Assembly: GCF_016482685.1 (NCBI RefSeq)
Contig: NZ_JACYHF010000001.1
Location: 62,001 to 126,000, forward strand
DNA: 64,000 nucleotides
Reading direction: 5' to 3'
DNA from: Streptomyces sp. DSM 110735
GTDB taxonomy: Bacteria > Actinomycetota > Actinomycetes > Streptomycetales > Streptomycetaceae
Part shown: positions 16,917-24,914 of the stretch, piece by piece
How positions within the stretch are numbered: the stretch's first letter is position 1
Layout of the letters: each line of letters begins with the position of its first letter
Program-made: the position numbers and the translations under genes
The notes under the pieces: model-generated
What the model saw: the letters and a program-made list of their open reading frames with translations, nothing else
The model's database searches: none
What the model was told of the DNA's origin: nothing

Positions 16917-16946
16917 CAGGGCATCCGGTGGTCACCGGACGCCCTG
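16917..16946 (+). promoter_or_regulatory. Near-perfect palindrome in leader of the peptide gene (operator or RNA hairpin)
   Basis: Arms CAGGGCATCCGGTG (16917-16930) and CACCGGACGCCCTG (16933-16946) pair with one mismatch, centred on GT. The palindrome ends 4 bp before the Shine-Dalgarno GAGGAGGT of the 22-codon gene. As DNA it could be the operator of the upstream ArsR-type regulator; as RNA it could protect the transcript or influence ribosome access. Confidence 0.5.
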
Positions 16947-16965
16947 CCAAGAGGAGGTGTTCTGC

Positions 16966-17034
16966 ATGAAGAAGTACGCCAAGCCGTCTGCGAAGAGCGT
17001 CAAGCCGGGTTCGGTCCTGAAGAGCAACACCTGA
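16966..17034 (+). CDS. 22-residue basic peptide, candidate RiPP precursor or carrier peptide
   Basis: ATG 16966 sits 7 bases after GAGGAGGT (16951-16958), a near-ideal ribosome site; a longer in-frame start at 16825 has none. The peptide starts MKKYAKPSAKS and ends GSVLKSNT, with five Lys and no Cys or acidic residue. The YxxP...G...T pattern recalls a lasso leader peptide, but the frame stops where a core would begin. A 15-bp hairpin follows at once, and then a glutamine-dependent asparagine synthetase with an RRE-like tail, the usual order of precursor, attenuator and modifying enzyme. Either the C-terminal residues are the substrate or the peptide carries a group built on it. Too short to test by composition. 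Confidence 0.6.
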   Translation: MKKYAKPSAKSVKPGSVLKSNT

Positions 17035-17041
17035 TCTACCT

Positions 17042-17077
17042 GTGGGTGGGCGATCCCTTCAAGGATCGCCCACCCAC
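17042..17077 (+). terminator. 15-bp perfect stem-loop after the peptide gene (attenuator/terminator)
   Basis: GTGGGTGGGCGATCC (17042-17056) pairs fully with 17063-17077 around a 6-nt loop, followed by a modest T-containing run. Placed 8 bases after the peptide stop and 48 bases before the next gene, it should partly terminate transcription and stabilise the short mRNA, making peptide in excess over the enzymes. Confidence 0.8.
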
Positions 17078-17125
17078 GTTCATTGTCGTTGCTTCGCAAA
17101 CGCACGGGTGGGTTGAGGAAGTTCA

Positions 17126-19291
17126 ATGTGTGGCATTGCGTGCATAGCCCGGCTCGACGGCCGGGAGCTGGGGCCGGAGACGGACTCCCTGCTCCATGAG
17201 ATGGCGGACATCCTGGACCACCGCGGTCCCGACGACCGGGAGCTGCTGCGCGACGGCCCCGTCGGCATGGCTTTCACCCGGCTTTCGCTCGTGGACCCGG
17301 CCAACGGCGGCCAGCCGCTGGTCAGTGACGACGGTTCTCTGGTGCTCATCGCGAACGGTGAGGTGTACAACCACAGGGAACTAGCCGCCAGCCTGCCGGG
17401 CGGAGTCCGTCTCCGTACGGGATCGGACTGCGAGGTACTGCTCCATCTGTACCAGCAGCGCGGACTGGACTTCCTCCGTGACGTACGCGGCATGTTCGGT
17501 GTCATTCTGTGGGACCGGGTCAAGGGGCAGTTGATCCTCGCCCGGGACCGATTCGGTATCAAGCCTCTCTACTACCAGCGCGACGACCAGCGGATCGTGT
17601 TGTCGTCGGAGGTCAAGGGCCTGTTCGCCGACCCGGCCACTCCCCGGCGCTTCGACTGGGCGCGCTCTCTGTCGGTGGCGATGCTGCCGGCCTCGCCGCG
17701 ATTCGCGGAGCCTGACATGTGCACGTGGTTCGAGGGCGTGGAGAGCGTCCCGGCGGCCACGGTTGTGCGCATCGGCCTGCGCGATGGTCGGACCACCGAG
17801 CACCGCTACTGGGAGCTCCCTACCGAGCAGGATGACGACGCCGATGCCGAGTCGCTGATCGGCCGCTACGGGGAACTGCTGGAGGCCTCGGTGGCGGAAT
17901 GCGCCACCGCTGACACGGAACTCGGACTGTTCCTGTCCGGTGGGATCGACTCCAGCGCGGTCCTGGCGCTCGCGGCCCCGCGGCTCGACATGCTCCACAC
18001 TTTCACCGCCTTGACTGGAGGTACCCACGACAACGGTGACGCCGAGAACGCGGAGTGGATCGCGCGTGAGTTCGGAGTGCCGAACCACCAGGTGGTGTTC
18101 CCGCGCGACCACGCGCCGTCGCCGGAGGAATGGGTGCGGCTCCTGTGGCTCACCGAGACGCCGCTGTGCGGTCCCGAGGTCTATTACAAGCACGAGCTGC
18201 ACCGGTTCGCTCGACAGGAGCGGCCGGAACTGCGCGGAATGCTCCTGGGTGCGGCCAGTGACGAGTTCAACGGTGGGTACTCGCGCGACATCCTCGGCGA
18301 CGGCGACTGGGAGTCTTTCCTGGGCGGCCTGGCCTACATGGACCGCGAGACGAGGCTGGAGGGCTATCCTGGACTGGCCCGGTGGTGGGCTGGCGATGAG
18401 TCGCTGATCGCTCTGTCCGCCCTGGACCGGGGGAGCGATGGCCGGGTCGACGACGTGTACCGGGCGTACGTTGAGTCCGAGTACCGCAAGGTGCAGCAGT
18501 ACAACGTGTGGCACGAGGACCGGACGGCTGCCGGGAGCGGGGTCGAGGCCCGGGTCCCCTTCCTTGACCACCGGTTGGTCGAGCTCGCCGCGACCGTTCC
18601 GGACCGACTCCGGTCACGTCTGCTGTGGGACAAGCGCATCCTGCGCGATGCCATGACGTCGCGCTTGCCCGAGAGGATCGTCCAGCGACCCAAGGGACCC
18701 TTCTTCTATGGCACCGGTACGCGCCACGCGTACCGCATGCTCGCCCGCTTGTTGTGCGCGGACGACCACCATCTTGTGGAACGCGCCCTCTCTGCCCCGG
18801 GTGCGGACGTCTTCATCGATGCGGATGCCGTACGGCGGCGGCTCGACGCCCTGGGCGACGGCGACACGGACTCCCCGGAGGTCGAAGTCGTTCTGCGGGT
18901 CGTCAATATGGGGCTGTTGGCCGAGATGGCAGCGAAACCGCCCCGACTCGAGGACCTTTCGGCGGGCACGGTCCTCTCGCCGCTGGGCGGCTCGGTGGCA
19001 GACTCCGGGGAATTGTTCGCCCTGCGCCGTGACTTCGATGCGGACGGCGTCCTGCGACTGCCGGACGACACGATGCTGCTCACCGACTGCGCGGGAGCGT
19101 GGTTCCTGCTCCGGGAAGGTCAGATCGAGTACGTCTTTGAGGAGGACTCGCCGATCCTCCGGCTCCTGCGCCATCTTGAGAGCTCGGCCTCACTCGGTGG
19201 CGCGCTGGAGGCCGTCGGCGCGGACCTGGATGATGTCCGGTCCGAGTTGGATGAGCTCTTCAGCCAGCGGCTGATCGGCTGGGCCTCGTGA
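17126..19291 (+). CDS. Glutamine-dependent asparagine synthetase with C-terminal PqqD/RRE-like domain
   Basis: 721 aa. MCGIACIARLDG places the Ntn glutaminase nucleophile at Cys2; HRGPDD, NGEVYNH and DRFGIKPLYY complete the amidotransferase half. The synthetase half has the PP-loop SGGIDSS (271-277) and GVEARVPFLDH. Typical AsnB proteins end near 620; here the last ~100 residues (VLRLPDDTMLLT ... ELDELFSQRLIGW) resemble a PqqD/RRE winged helix, which binds peptide leaders in RiPP enzymes. It probably adenylates a carboxylate and aminates it with Gln-derived ammonia, with the upstream peptide a plausible substrate. Lasso cyclases share the fold, but the intact glutaminase here favours amide formation with ammonia. 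It overlaps the diiron gene (GTGA). Confidence 0.85.
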   Translation: MCGIACIARLDGRELGPETDSLLHEMADILDHRGPDDRELLRDGPVGMAFTRLSLVDPANGGQPLVSDDGSLVLIANGEVYNHRELAASLPGGVRLRTGSDCEVLLHLYQQRGLDFLRDVRGMFGVILWDRVKGQLILARDRFGIKPLYYQRDDQRIVLSSEVKGLFADPATPRRFDWARSLSVAMLPASPRFAEPDMCTWFEGVESVPAATVVRIGLRDGRTTEHRYWELPTEQDDDADAESLIGRYGELLEASVAECATADTELGLFLSGGIDSSAVLALAAPRLDMLHTFTALTGGTHDNGDAENAEWIAREFGVPNHQVVFPRDHAPSPEEWVRLLWLTETPLCGPEVYYKHELHRFARQERPELRGMLLGAASDEFNGGYSRDILGDGDWESFLGGLAYMDRETRLEGYPGLARWWAGDESLIALSALDRGSDGRVDDVYRAYVESEYRKVQQYNVWHEDRTAAGSGVEARVPFLDHRLVELAATVPDRLRSRLLWDKRILRDAMTSRLPERIVQRPKGPFFYGTGTRHAYRMLARLLCADDHHLVERALSAPGADVFIDADAVRRRLDALGDGDTDSPEVEVVLRVVNMGLLAEMAAKPPRLEDLSAGTVLSPLGGSVADSGELFALRRDFDADGVLRLPDDTMLLTDCAGAWFLLREGQIEYVFEEDSPILRLLRHLESSASLGGALEAVGADLDDVRSELDELFSQRLIGWAS

Positions 19292-20439
19292 GCGAGGCGC
19301 GCCCCTCGGTGCTTCCGGCGGGGGGCGCGAACGTGCCCGAGCCTCTGGGTGTACCCGGTGGCGCATATCAGCGATCAGCGCGTGAACAACTGGTGCCGGG
19401 CAACATGGCGGCTAGACCAGTGCTGAACACCTACGCCAGCCGCTTCAGTCGATGGGACGACTTGGCGAGCGTGCGCCGCAGGCCCCGGCGGCATCTGGTG
19501 GACCGGGCCGATCTCTACTTCCCGCCCGAGCTGTATCCCGTGGTGTCCCATCCCATCGTGGTTGCCCGGGGGCCGGCTGTCGTGAGGACCCTGCTGCTGC
19601 ACCGTCTGTACGACTACCTCCACTTCACCACCGAACTGGAGAATCTTGCGGTCATCCCGGTAGCGGCCAAGATTGCCCGGGGCACCTCCGGTCTCCTCCT
19701 GCCGCGGCAGATGCAGGCCGACGCCTTCAAGATCGTTACTGACGAGGCATGGCACGCACAGTTCTCCTACGACTTCACCCAGGAGCTCGAACACGTCACC
19801 GGGGTGCCGCGAGGAGGGGGCGGCATCCCGGTATTCACCCAGCGTCTGGACGAGATAGTCGCCCTGTTTCCCCGGGAGATCGCGGGGCTCGAGGCTCTGG
19901 TCTTCGCGATCGTGAGTGAGACGTTGATCTCCGGCATCCTGTCGGAGATCCCGCGGGACGAGAGGCTGCCCCGTCCTGTCCGCGACCTGGTACGCGACCA
20001 TGCCGAGGACGAGGGACGGCACCACGTCTACTTCCGCTCGGTCCTCAGACATCTGTGGCCGGCGTTGACGCTCCGCGAGCGGCGTGCCGTGGGCCCGCAT
20101 GTGCCGGCGATCATCCAGGCGTTCCTCATCCCCGACCACGGGCAGGTGGCGACCCGGCTCGCATCTGTCGGACTTTCGGCCGAAGAGATCGTCCAGGTCG
20201 TCACCGAGTGCTGGCCGGAGCACGAACTGATGGGCCCGATAGCGGAGTCGGCGGCTCCCGCCGTCAGGTACTTCACCGAGGTTGGCGCCCTCGACGACAG
20301 TCGCACGCGGTGCGCCTTCGTGGAGGCGGGGTTGCTCGCAGATGATGCGGGCTCCGACATCGGCCGGTCCAAGCAGCTCACAGACGGGGTGTCGAGGACG
20401 CCACGGGACTCGAACGCACCTAGGAGTACGACGACATGA
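19288..20439 (+). CDS. AurF-type diiron N-oxygenase
   Basis: 383 aa from GTG overlapping the previous stop. All seven AurF metal ligands can be placed with matching spacing: E118, E153, H156, E211, H238, E242 and H245 (AurF E101, E136, H139, E196, H223, E227, H230). Motifs seen are TELENLAV, DEAWHAQFSYDF, ETLIS and HAEDEGRHH. AurF oxidises an arylamine to a nitro group through hydroxylamine; relatives hydroxylate aliphatic carbons or amines. In this operon the amine could come from the neighbouring amidotransferase. The first ~40 residues look disordered; ATG 19405 is an alternative start. It overlaps the transporter gene (ATGA). Confidence 0.85.
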   Translation: MSEARPSVLPAGGANVPEPLGVPGGAYQRSAREQLVPGNMAARPVLNTYASRFSRWDDLASVRRRPRRHLVDRADLYFPPELYPVVSHPIVVARGPAVVRTLLLHRLYDYLHFTTELENLAVIPVAAKIARGTSGLLLPRQMQADAFKIVTDEAWHAQFSYDFTQELEHVTGVPRGGGGIPVFTQRLDEIVALFPREIAGLEALVFAIVSETLISGILSEIPRDERLPRPVRDLVRDHAEDEGRHHVYFRSVLRHLWPALTLRERRAVGPHVPAIIQAFLIPDHGQVATRLASVGLSAEEIVQVVTECWPEHELMGPIAESAAPAVRYFTEVGALDDSRTRCAFVEAGLLADDAGSDIGRSKQLTDGVSRTPRDSNAPRSTTT

Positions 20440-21722
20440 CCGATGGGATCGCCAAGAGGACGACGGAAGCGTCGTCCTCGTTCTGGCGCTTCTGGACGGC
20501 AACGACCGTGAGTGGGGTTGGCTCGGCCGTCACCCTGGTCGCGTTGCCGCTGGTGGCCGTGACCGTTCTTGACGCGTCTGTAATCCAGGTCAGTCTCCTC
20601 GCCGCTGCCGGACAGATCGGCTGGTTGATCCTCGGACTCCCCGCGGGCGTCATTGTCCAGCGGTATCCCCTGCGACGGCTCCAGGTCATCACCGACCTCA
20701 TACGTCTCGTCGCCCTCGCCTCCGTCCCCGTAGCGTGGTGGCTGGGACACCTGACCTACACGCATCTCGTCGTGGCGGCCTTGGTCGTCGGTCTCGCGAC
20801 GGTGGTGTTCGACGTCGGTAACGCCACATTCCTGCCGGCCATCATCGACAAGAAGGACCTGACCGCCCGCAACGGTCTGATGTCAGGAACCCTCTCCGTG
20901 ACCCAGACAGGCGGTCCCTCGCTCGGGGGCCTACTGGTCCAGGTGTCCGGGCCGGTGGGGGCTCTGTGCGTCGACGCCGTGAGCTACCTCGTCTCGGCTC
21001 TGACCCTGCGCTCCCTGCCTGAGGTGCCGCGGAGCAGCACGGGTGCCTCGCCCGGGCGAGCGAGATTCACTCAGCAGATCCGCGAGGGGTGGGACTTCGT
21101 GGCCAGGCACCCGGTGATGATGCCGTGCATGTGGTGGGCGACCGCCACGAATTTCGCGGTCGGCTCGCTGGTCGCACTGACTCCTACCTACCTGGTTCGC
21201 GAGGCACACCTCTCGCCCCTCATGGTGGGGCTCCTGGTAGCGGCCGACGGGATCGGCTCGCTGGTCGGCTCACTCGTCGCGGCCCGGCTCGCCACCCGGT
21301 TCGGTACCGCGCGCATCATGATCCTGGCCTCGCTGGTCGGTGCCGTGCTGGCCACGGCCATGCCGCTGACGGTGGGGCTCGGCAGTGCCCTCTTCTTCGC
21401 GGTCGGCAATGCTGGCTACGGTGCCGGTGTCGTGATCGGCAGCATTGTGACCCGTACGCACCGTCAGACGGAGTCGCCTCCGGAACTGCTGTCGCGGGTG
21501 ATGGCCACCGTCCGCTTCGTGTCATGGGGGGCGCTCCCCCTCGGTGCTGCGCTCAGCGGCCTGCTTGCGGCGACCGCGGGACTGCGTCCCGCGCTCTGGC
21601 TCCTGTGTGCGTGCACTTTCCTCGGGCCGGCCATTCTCCTGCTGAGCGGGGTCCGCGGGCGACGAGACCTTTCGGAGAAGGTAGCCGATCCGCAGACCGG
21701 ATCCTCGGCGGCCGCAGCCTGA
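20436..21722 (+). CDS. MFS exporter
   Basis: 428 aa with about twelve hydrophobic segments and the MFS loop VIVQRYPLRRLQVITDLIR between helices 2 and 3. The ATG overlaps the AurF-type stop and is preceded by AGGAG, so it is the last gene of the 17126-21722 operon. The family exports drugs and secondary metabolites; export of, or self-protection against, the pathway product is the natural reading. Confidence 0.85.
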   Translation: MTDGIAKRTTEASSSFWRFWTATTVSGVGSAVTLVALPLVAVTVLDASVIQVSLLAAAGQIGWLILGLPAGVIVQRYPLRRLQVITDLIRLVALASVPVAWWLGHLTYTHLVVAALVVGLATVVFDVGNATFLPAIIDKKDLTARNGLMSGTLSVTQTGGPSLGGLLVQVSGPVGALCVDAVSYLVSALTLRSLPEVPRSSTGASPGRARFTQQIREGWDFVARHPVMMPCMWWATATNFAVGSLVALTPTYLVREAHLSPLMVGLLVAADGIGSLVGSLVAARLATRFGTARIMILASLVGAVLATAMPLTVGLGSALFFAVGNAGYGAGVVIGSIVTRTHRQTESPPELLSRVMATVRFVSWGALPLGAALSGLLAATAGLRPALWLLCACTFLGPAILLLSGVRGRRDLSEKVADPQTGSSAAAA

Positions 21723-21762
21723 CCGGCCGGGGCCTCGTCCCCGGTGCCACGGGTCGGCGGTG

Positions 21763-22311
21763 TCAGAGTGTGATCCAGTAGCGCCGTTTCACACCGATAG
21801 GGGTGGTGCGGACGTCTTCCAGGACACCGCCGTTCGCCTCGATGGTGCGCGCGGAGGGGATGTTGCCGTCATCGCAGGTCAACAGGACTCGGTCGAGACC
21901 CAGGCGGCGAGCCTTCGGGAGGACGGAGCCGAGGGCCCAGGTGGCGTGTCCTCGCCTGCGGGCCGAGGGACGGATGCTGTAACCGATGTTGCCTCCACCC
22001 TCCAGGAGCAAGGCGTTCAGGTAGTGCCGTACATCGATCGCCCCCAGATACGTGTCGTCCTCGACGATCCACAGGTGCGTCGCGTGCACGCTGCCCTCCG
22101 GCATGGGCATCGACCGGTCGGACTGCTCCTGTAGGCGCCTCACCCAGTCCTCGAAGCCCGAAACGCTGTCGAGATCCGTTCCTGCCAGTCGCAGTCCGCT
22201 TCCGTCCTGGTGAGCATTGGGACCCCACTCCTCCCGTGCCTCCATCCACGAGGCCAGAAGACGGGCGGTGGGCTCTATAAGTCTGGGCATACCGAGGAGA
22301 TTAACATCCAT
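21763..22311 (-). CDS. GNAT-family N-acetyltransferase
   Basis: About 182 aa from ATG 22311 (22290 is possible; longer frames to 22473 lack a family match). It contains GGNIGYSIRPSARRRGHATWAL, an acetyl-CoA-binding motif A in which RRRGHA follows the beta bulge, and ends VKRRYWITL, common in actinobacterial GNATs. The acceptor is unknown. It may acylate a pathway intermediate or give self-resistance. It converges on the MFS gene and diverges from the LysR gene. Confidence 0.8.
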   Translation of the reverse strand: MDVNLLGMPRLIEPTARLLASWMEAREEWGPNAHQDGSGLRLAGTDLDSVSGFEDWVRRLQEQSDRSMPMPEGSVHATHLWIVEDDTYLGAIDVRHYLNALLLEGGGNIGYSIRPSARRRGHATWALGSVLPKARRLGLDRVLLTCDDGNIPSARTIEANGGVLEDVRTTPIGVKRRYWITL

Positions 22312-22607
22312 TCGATTCTGCAAACAGGTCATTCCGGCCGGGTTCTCGATCTGGCCCGACGGAATACGAAATGACACTGTTTCGCGGCCGATCGACCCGA
22401 GCGCGGTTAATTTCAAGAATGATCCGCCCGGCGTGTACCCGCCCCACTGCGCGCACCTGACGATCCGTCGCATCGCAGGGATTACGAGCCGTCACTCCCC
22501 GTACACAACCGTTGAGTCCAACCCGAGTAGCCGCCGCTTAGCTGCGATGTAGGCAGCCCTCGTAGCGTCCGCATGCGTCCGATGCGTGATCTGGGGGGAT
22601 GTGAAAT

Positions 22608-23543
22608 ATGGATCTAAGGCAGCTCAGTACGTTTCATCGGGTCATGACCCACATGAGTTTCACCAAAGCCGCGACCGAGTTGCGGTACGCACAGTCCAGC
22701 GTGACCGCACAGATCAAGGGTCTTGAGGCCACTTTGGGCATGGAGCTCTTCGAACGGCTCGGAGGAAAGATCCGGCTCACCCCGGCCGGCGAGCGGCTCG
22801 TTCCTTACGCGGAACGAATTCTCGCGCTTGTCGATGAGGCGCGGTACTCCTTGTCCGACGAGACCGAACTATCGGGGACTCTGACCATCGGGGCGGTCGA
22901 GAGCCTGATCTCCTATCGCATGCCTGTCCTCCTCGAATTCTTTCACCACCGCTACCCCCGGCTGCAGTTGATCTTGCAGTCGATCACCTGCAGCAAGGCA
23001 CACGAGTCCGTGCGCAGGGGTGTGCAAGACGTGGGCTTCCTCATCGACGCCGAAACTCGGCACGATGGACTGGTAACCAAAGTGCTCGGGGCCGAACGGC
23101 TGGTGGCTGTGGTCGCGCCCGGCCATCCGCTGAACCGCGCCTCGCAGGTATCGACGTCCGATTTACGAGCTTTCCCGGTACTTGCGCCAGGGACGGACTG
23201 CTCCTACCGGGCGCTCTTGGAGTCGGAGTTCAACAAGGACGCCGAGACTCCCGTCTCCCTCCTCGAGTTCGGCAACATCGAGTCGGTCAAGCAGGGGATC
23301 GCGGCTGGGGTCGGTCTCAGTGTGTTGCCAGCGGCCGCTGTAGCAGGGGCCGTCAAGGAGGCACGGCTGAGCGTGCTCGACTGGCAGCCATCCGTCGAGG
23401 TCTTCGCCCAGATCATCTGGCGGCAGGGCCGGCAGCTCACCCGAGAGACACGGATCTTCGTCGACCTGGCCACCCAGGCCATGCGCCAGGACGGCGAGTC
23501 GCTTGTCGACACGTTGTCAGGCCCTGGGTTTCGCCGAGACTGA
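22608..23543 (+). CDS. LysR-family transcriptional regulator
   Basis: 311 aa. MDLRQLSTFHRVMTHMSFTKA and the helix AQSSVTAQIKGLEATLG are a standard LysR winged helix; the rest is a periplasmic-binding-fold effector domain. The start is supported by GGGGGGA 11 bases upstream. It is divergent from the GNAT gene and faces the PqqD operon tail. It probably controls neighbouring pathway genes in response to a small ligand. Confidence 0.9.
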   Translation: MDLRQLSTFHRVMTHMSFTKAATELRYAQSSVTAQIKGLEATLGMELFERLGGKIRLTPAGERLVPYAERILALVDEARYSLSDETELSGTLTIGAVESLISYRMPVLLEFFHHRYPRLQLILQSITCSKAHESVRRGVQDVGFLIDAETRHDGLVTKVLGAERLVAVVAPGHPLNRASQVSTSDLRAFPVLAPGTDCSYRALLESEFNKDAETPVSLLEFGNIESVKQGIAAGVGLSVLPAAAVAGAVKEARLSVLDWQPSVEVFAQIIWRQGRQLTRETRIFVDLATQAMRQDGESLVDTLSGPGFRRD

Positions 23544-23671
23544 GTCAGCGGTCCCTTGTTGCGGATCAGCTCGGCCCTTGCACAGAGCCGACACCAGCAG
23601 CAGTGGGGAGCGCCGGCGCCGGGAGATCGCAGTGGAAAGACGCGGTCACGAAGGGCCGGGGCCCCTGCGAG

Positions 23672-23815
23672 CCGCACGGCCCAAGGGGAACAGGGCGACG
23701 GCGCCTCGCCCGGACAGCGGGCGAGGACCGCCAGGCTGCTGATGGCTCACCACAGCGGACTGAGCGCGAGCCGCACCCGGCCGAGGCTGTCGTCGTCCAC
23801 CCGCAGACGGATCAC
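23672..23815 (-). pseudogene. Nonsense-mutated, truncated ArsR-type regulator
   Basis: GTG 23815 overlaps the PqqD stop (GTGA). The translation begins VIRLRVDDDSLGRVRLALSP, matching VIRLQIDDQSLRSVRLAYSP at the start of the intact regulator at 15841. At codon 23 a Glu codon has become TGA (23747-23749). Beyond it the alignment continues (SSLAVLARCPGEAPSP against GSLALLARYRGEVPSP) and then fades near 23670. The DNA-binding half is absent. So this is a dead copy of the third gene of the nucleotidyltransferase-PqqD-ArsR set. Confidence 0.7.
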
Positions 23816-24099
23816 CCCAAGGGCCCCTCGACGACCCATTCGACGACACCGCGACCCACGAGATCATCGAGGAACTCGCTCACGTCCGCGCTCACCTCCG
23901 CGGGGTCGGCATCGTATGCGGCGGCGACGATGCCGACGATGTCGGCGACGCGGTTCAGCCCGTCCGCCGATTCGTAGATCAGCTTCGCCACATCGGTGAG
24001 TTCCAGTGCGTCCGCGTCGATACCGATGACCAGGTCGCCGGCGACCCGGCGGACGCGGACACCGAGGGCACGACGCGGTACACGAAGGCTGGTACTCAT
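23812..24099 (-). CDS. PqqD/RRE-like protein
   Basis: 95 aa from ATG 24099, overlapping the nucleotidyltransferase stop (ATGA). The pattern matches PqqD: a DLVIGID strand, LTDVAKLIYESADGLNRVADI as the helix-turn region, AAAYDADPAEVSADVSEFLDDLVGRG and a terminal VVEWV strand. PqqD-type domains bind peptide substrates and present them to modifying enzymes. Its presence supports the idea that this pathway acts on a ribosomal peptide. A remnant of a second copy lies at 15753-15815. Confidence 0.75.
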   Translation of the reverse strand: MSTSLRVPRRALGVRVRRVAGDLVIGIDADALELTDVAKLIYESADGLNRVADIVGIVAAAYDADPAEVSADVSEFLDDLVGRGVVEWVVEGPLG

Positions 24100-24914
24100 G
24101 AGGTCTCCACCCGCATAGCGATGTCCTGGCAGATGGTGAGCACGGATCGGATCCACGGCCGTGCGTCGGCCGGGTCATAGTCCCGCATCGTCTCCAGTGC
24201 CCAGTACTTTTCGAAGGACAGCACCTCGGGGGCAGCCGTCTTGAACCGGTTGGGGCGCCACTTGGGCATGTGGCTGCCGTATTCGCCCGCGCTCTCCAAC
24301 AGCGAGTCGACAGCGTGGCCAAGCGCCCGGCGAGCCGACAACACCGCGCTGTGCAGATGCCCGGACTCCAGTTGGCCCAACGCGTCTTCGGCGGCGTCAT
24401 CGGCCAAGCCGAGCGACCGGACCACGACGATGGAGCGGAAGGCGGACTGCTTCAAGACTTGGTACTTGGCTTCGATCCATTCGCTGCCCAGCAACGGGCG
24501 GCAGTGGGCGAGGCGGGCCAGGGAGGTCTCCTCGCGTGGCGAGAGGATCTCGCCGGCGAAGACGCCACCCGTGTACTTCTCCCAACTGATCTTGGCGAGC
24601 ATCTGGTCGATCTGGCTCTCCAGCCAGTAGGTGATCTCCCAGCGACGACTGTTCTCGTAGAACACCTCGCTTCGCACCCTTGGCGGGTTGAGCGGCATCA
24701 GGGTGGCGTTGCAGGTCTCTGTCTGCCATTCCTGGGTGGTGACGACGTAGATGTCGAAGTCACTGCGGGAGTTTTCCCAGCCACGGGCGACCGAGCCGAC
24801 GACGAAGGCGGCGACCGTGTCGTCGGGGAGCAGGTTCCGCTCTCGGAGCGGGGCCAGCCAGTCGGCCGGGTGCTGCATCGGGGTGGGCATCGCGATGACG
24901 GGCTGCTCACTCAT
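24096..24914 (-). CDS. Nucleotidyltransferase-fold protein, copy 2
   Basis: 272 aa from ATG 24914, which overlaps the methyltransferase stop. It shows FVVGSVARGW and RSDFDIYVV, the GS...DxD signature, and closely parallels copy 1 (PLNPPRVRSE, WEITYWLESQID, SHMPKWRPNR), with similarity along the whole length. Two copies beside two pyruvate-kinase-like genes suggest duplication of a pathway step. Likely reaction: NMP transfer to a hydroxyl or phosphate on an intermediate or peptide; antibiotic modification is the alternative. Confidence 0.8.
   Translation of the reverse strand: MSEQPVIAMPTPMQHPADWLAPLRERNLLPDDTVAAFVVGSVARGWENSRSDFDIYVVTTQEWQTETCNATLMPLNPPRVRSEVFYENSRRWEITYWLESQIDQMLAKISWEKYTGGVFAGEILSPREETSLARLAHCRPLLGSEWIEAKYQVLKQSAFRSIVVVRSLGLADDAAEDALGQLESGHLHSAVLSARRALGHAVDSLLESAGEYGSHMPKWRPNRFKTAAPEVLSFEKYWALETMRDYDPADARPWIRSVLTICQDIAMRVETS

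Noticed and set aside
16966..19291. Complete lasso peptide cluster
   Set aside because: The leader-like pattern and AsnB fold are suggestive, but there is no core peptide, no transglutaminase-like leader protease, and the AsnB keeps a full glutaminase half.
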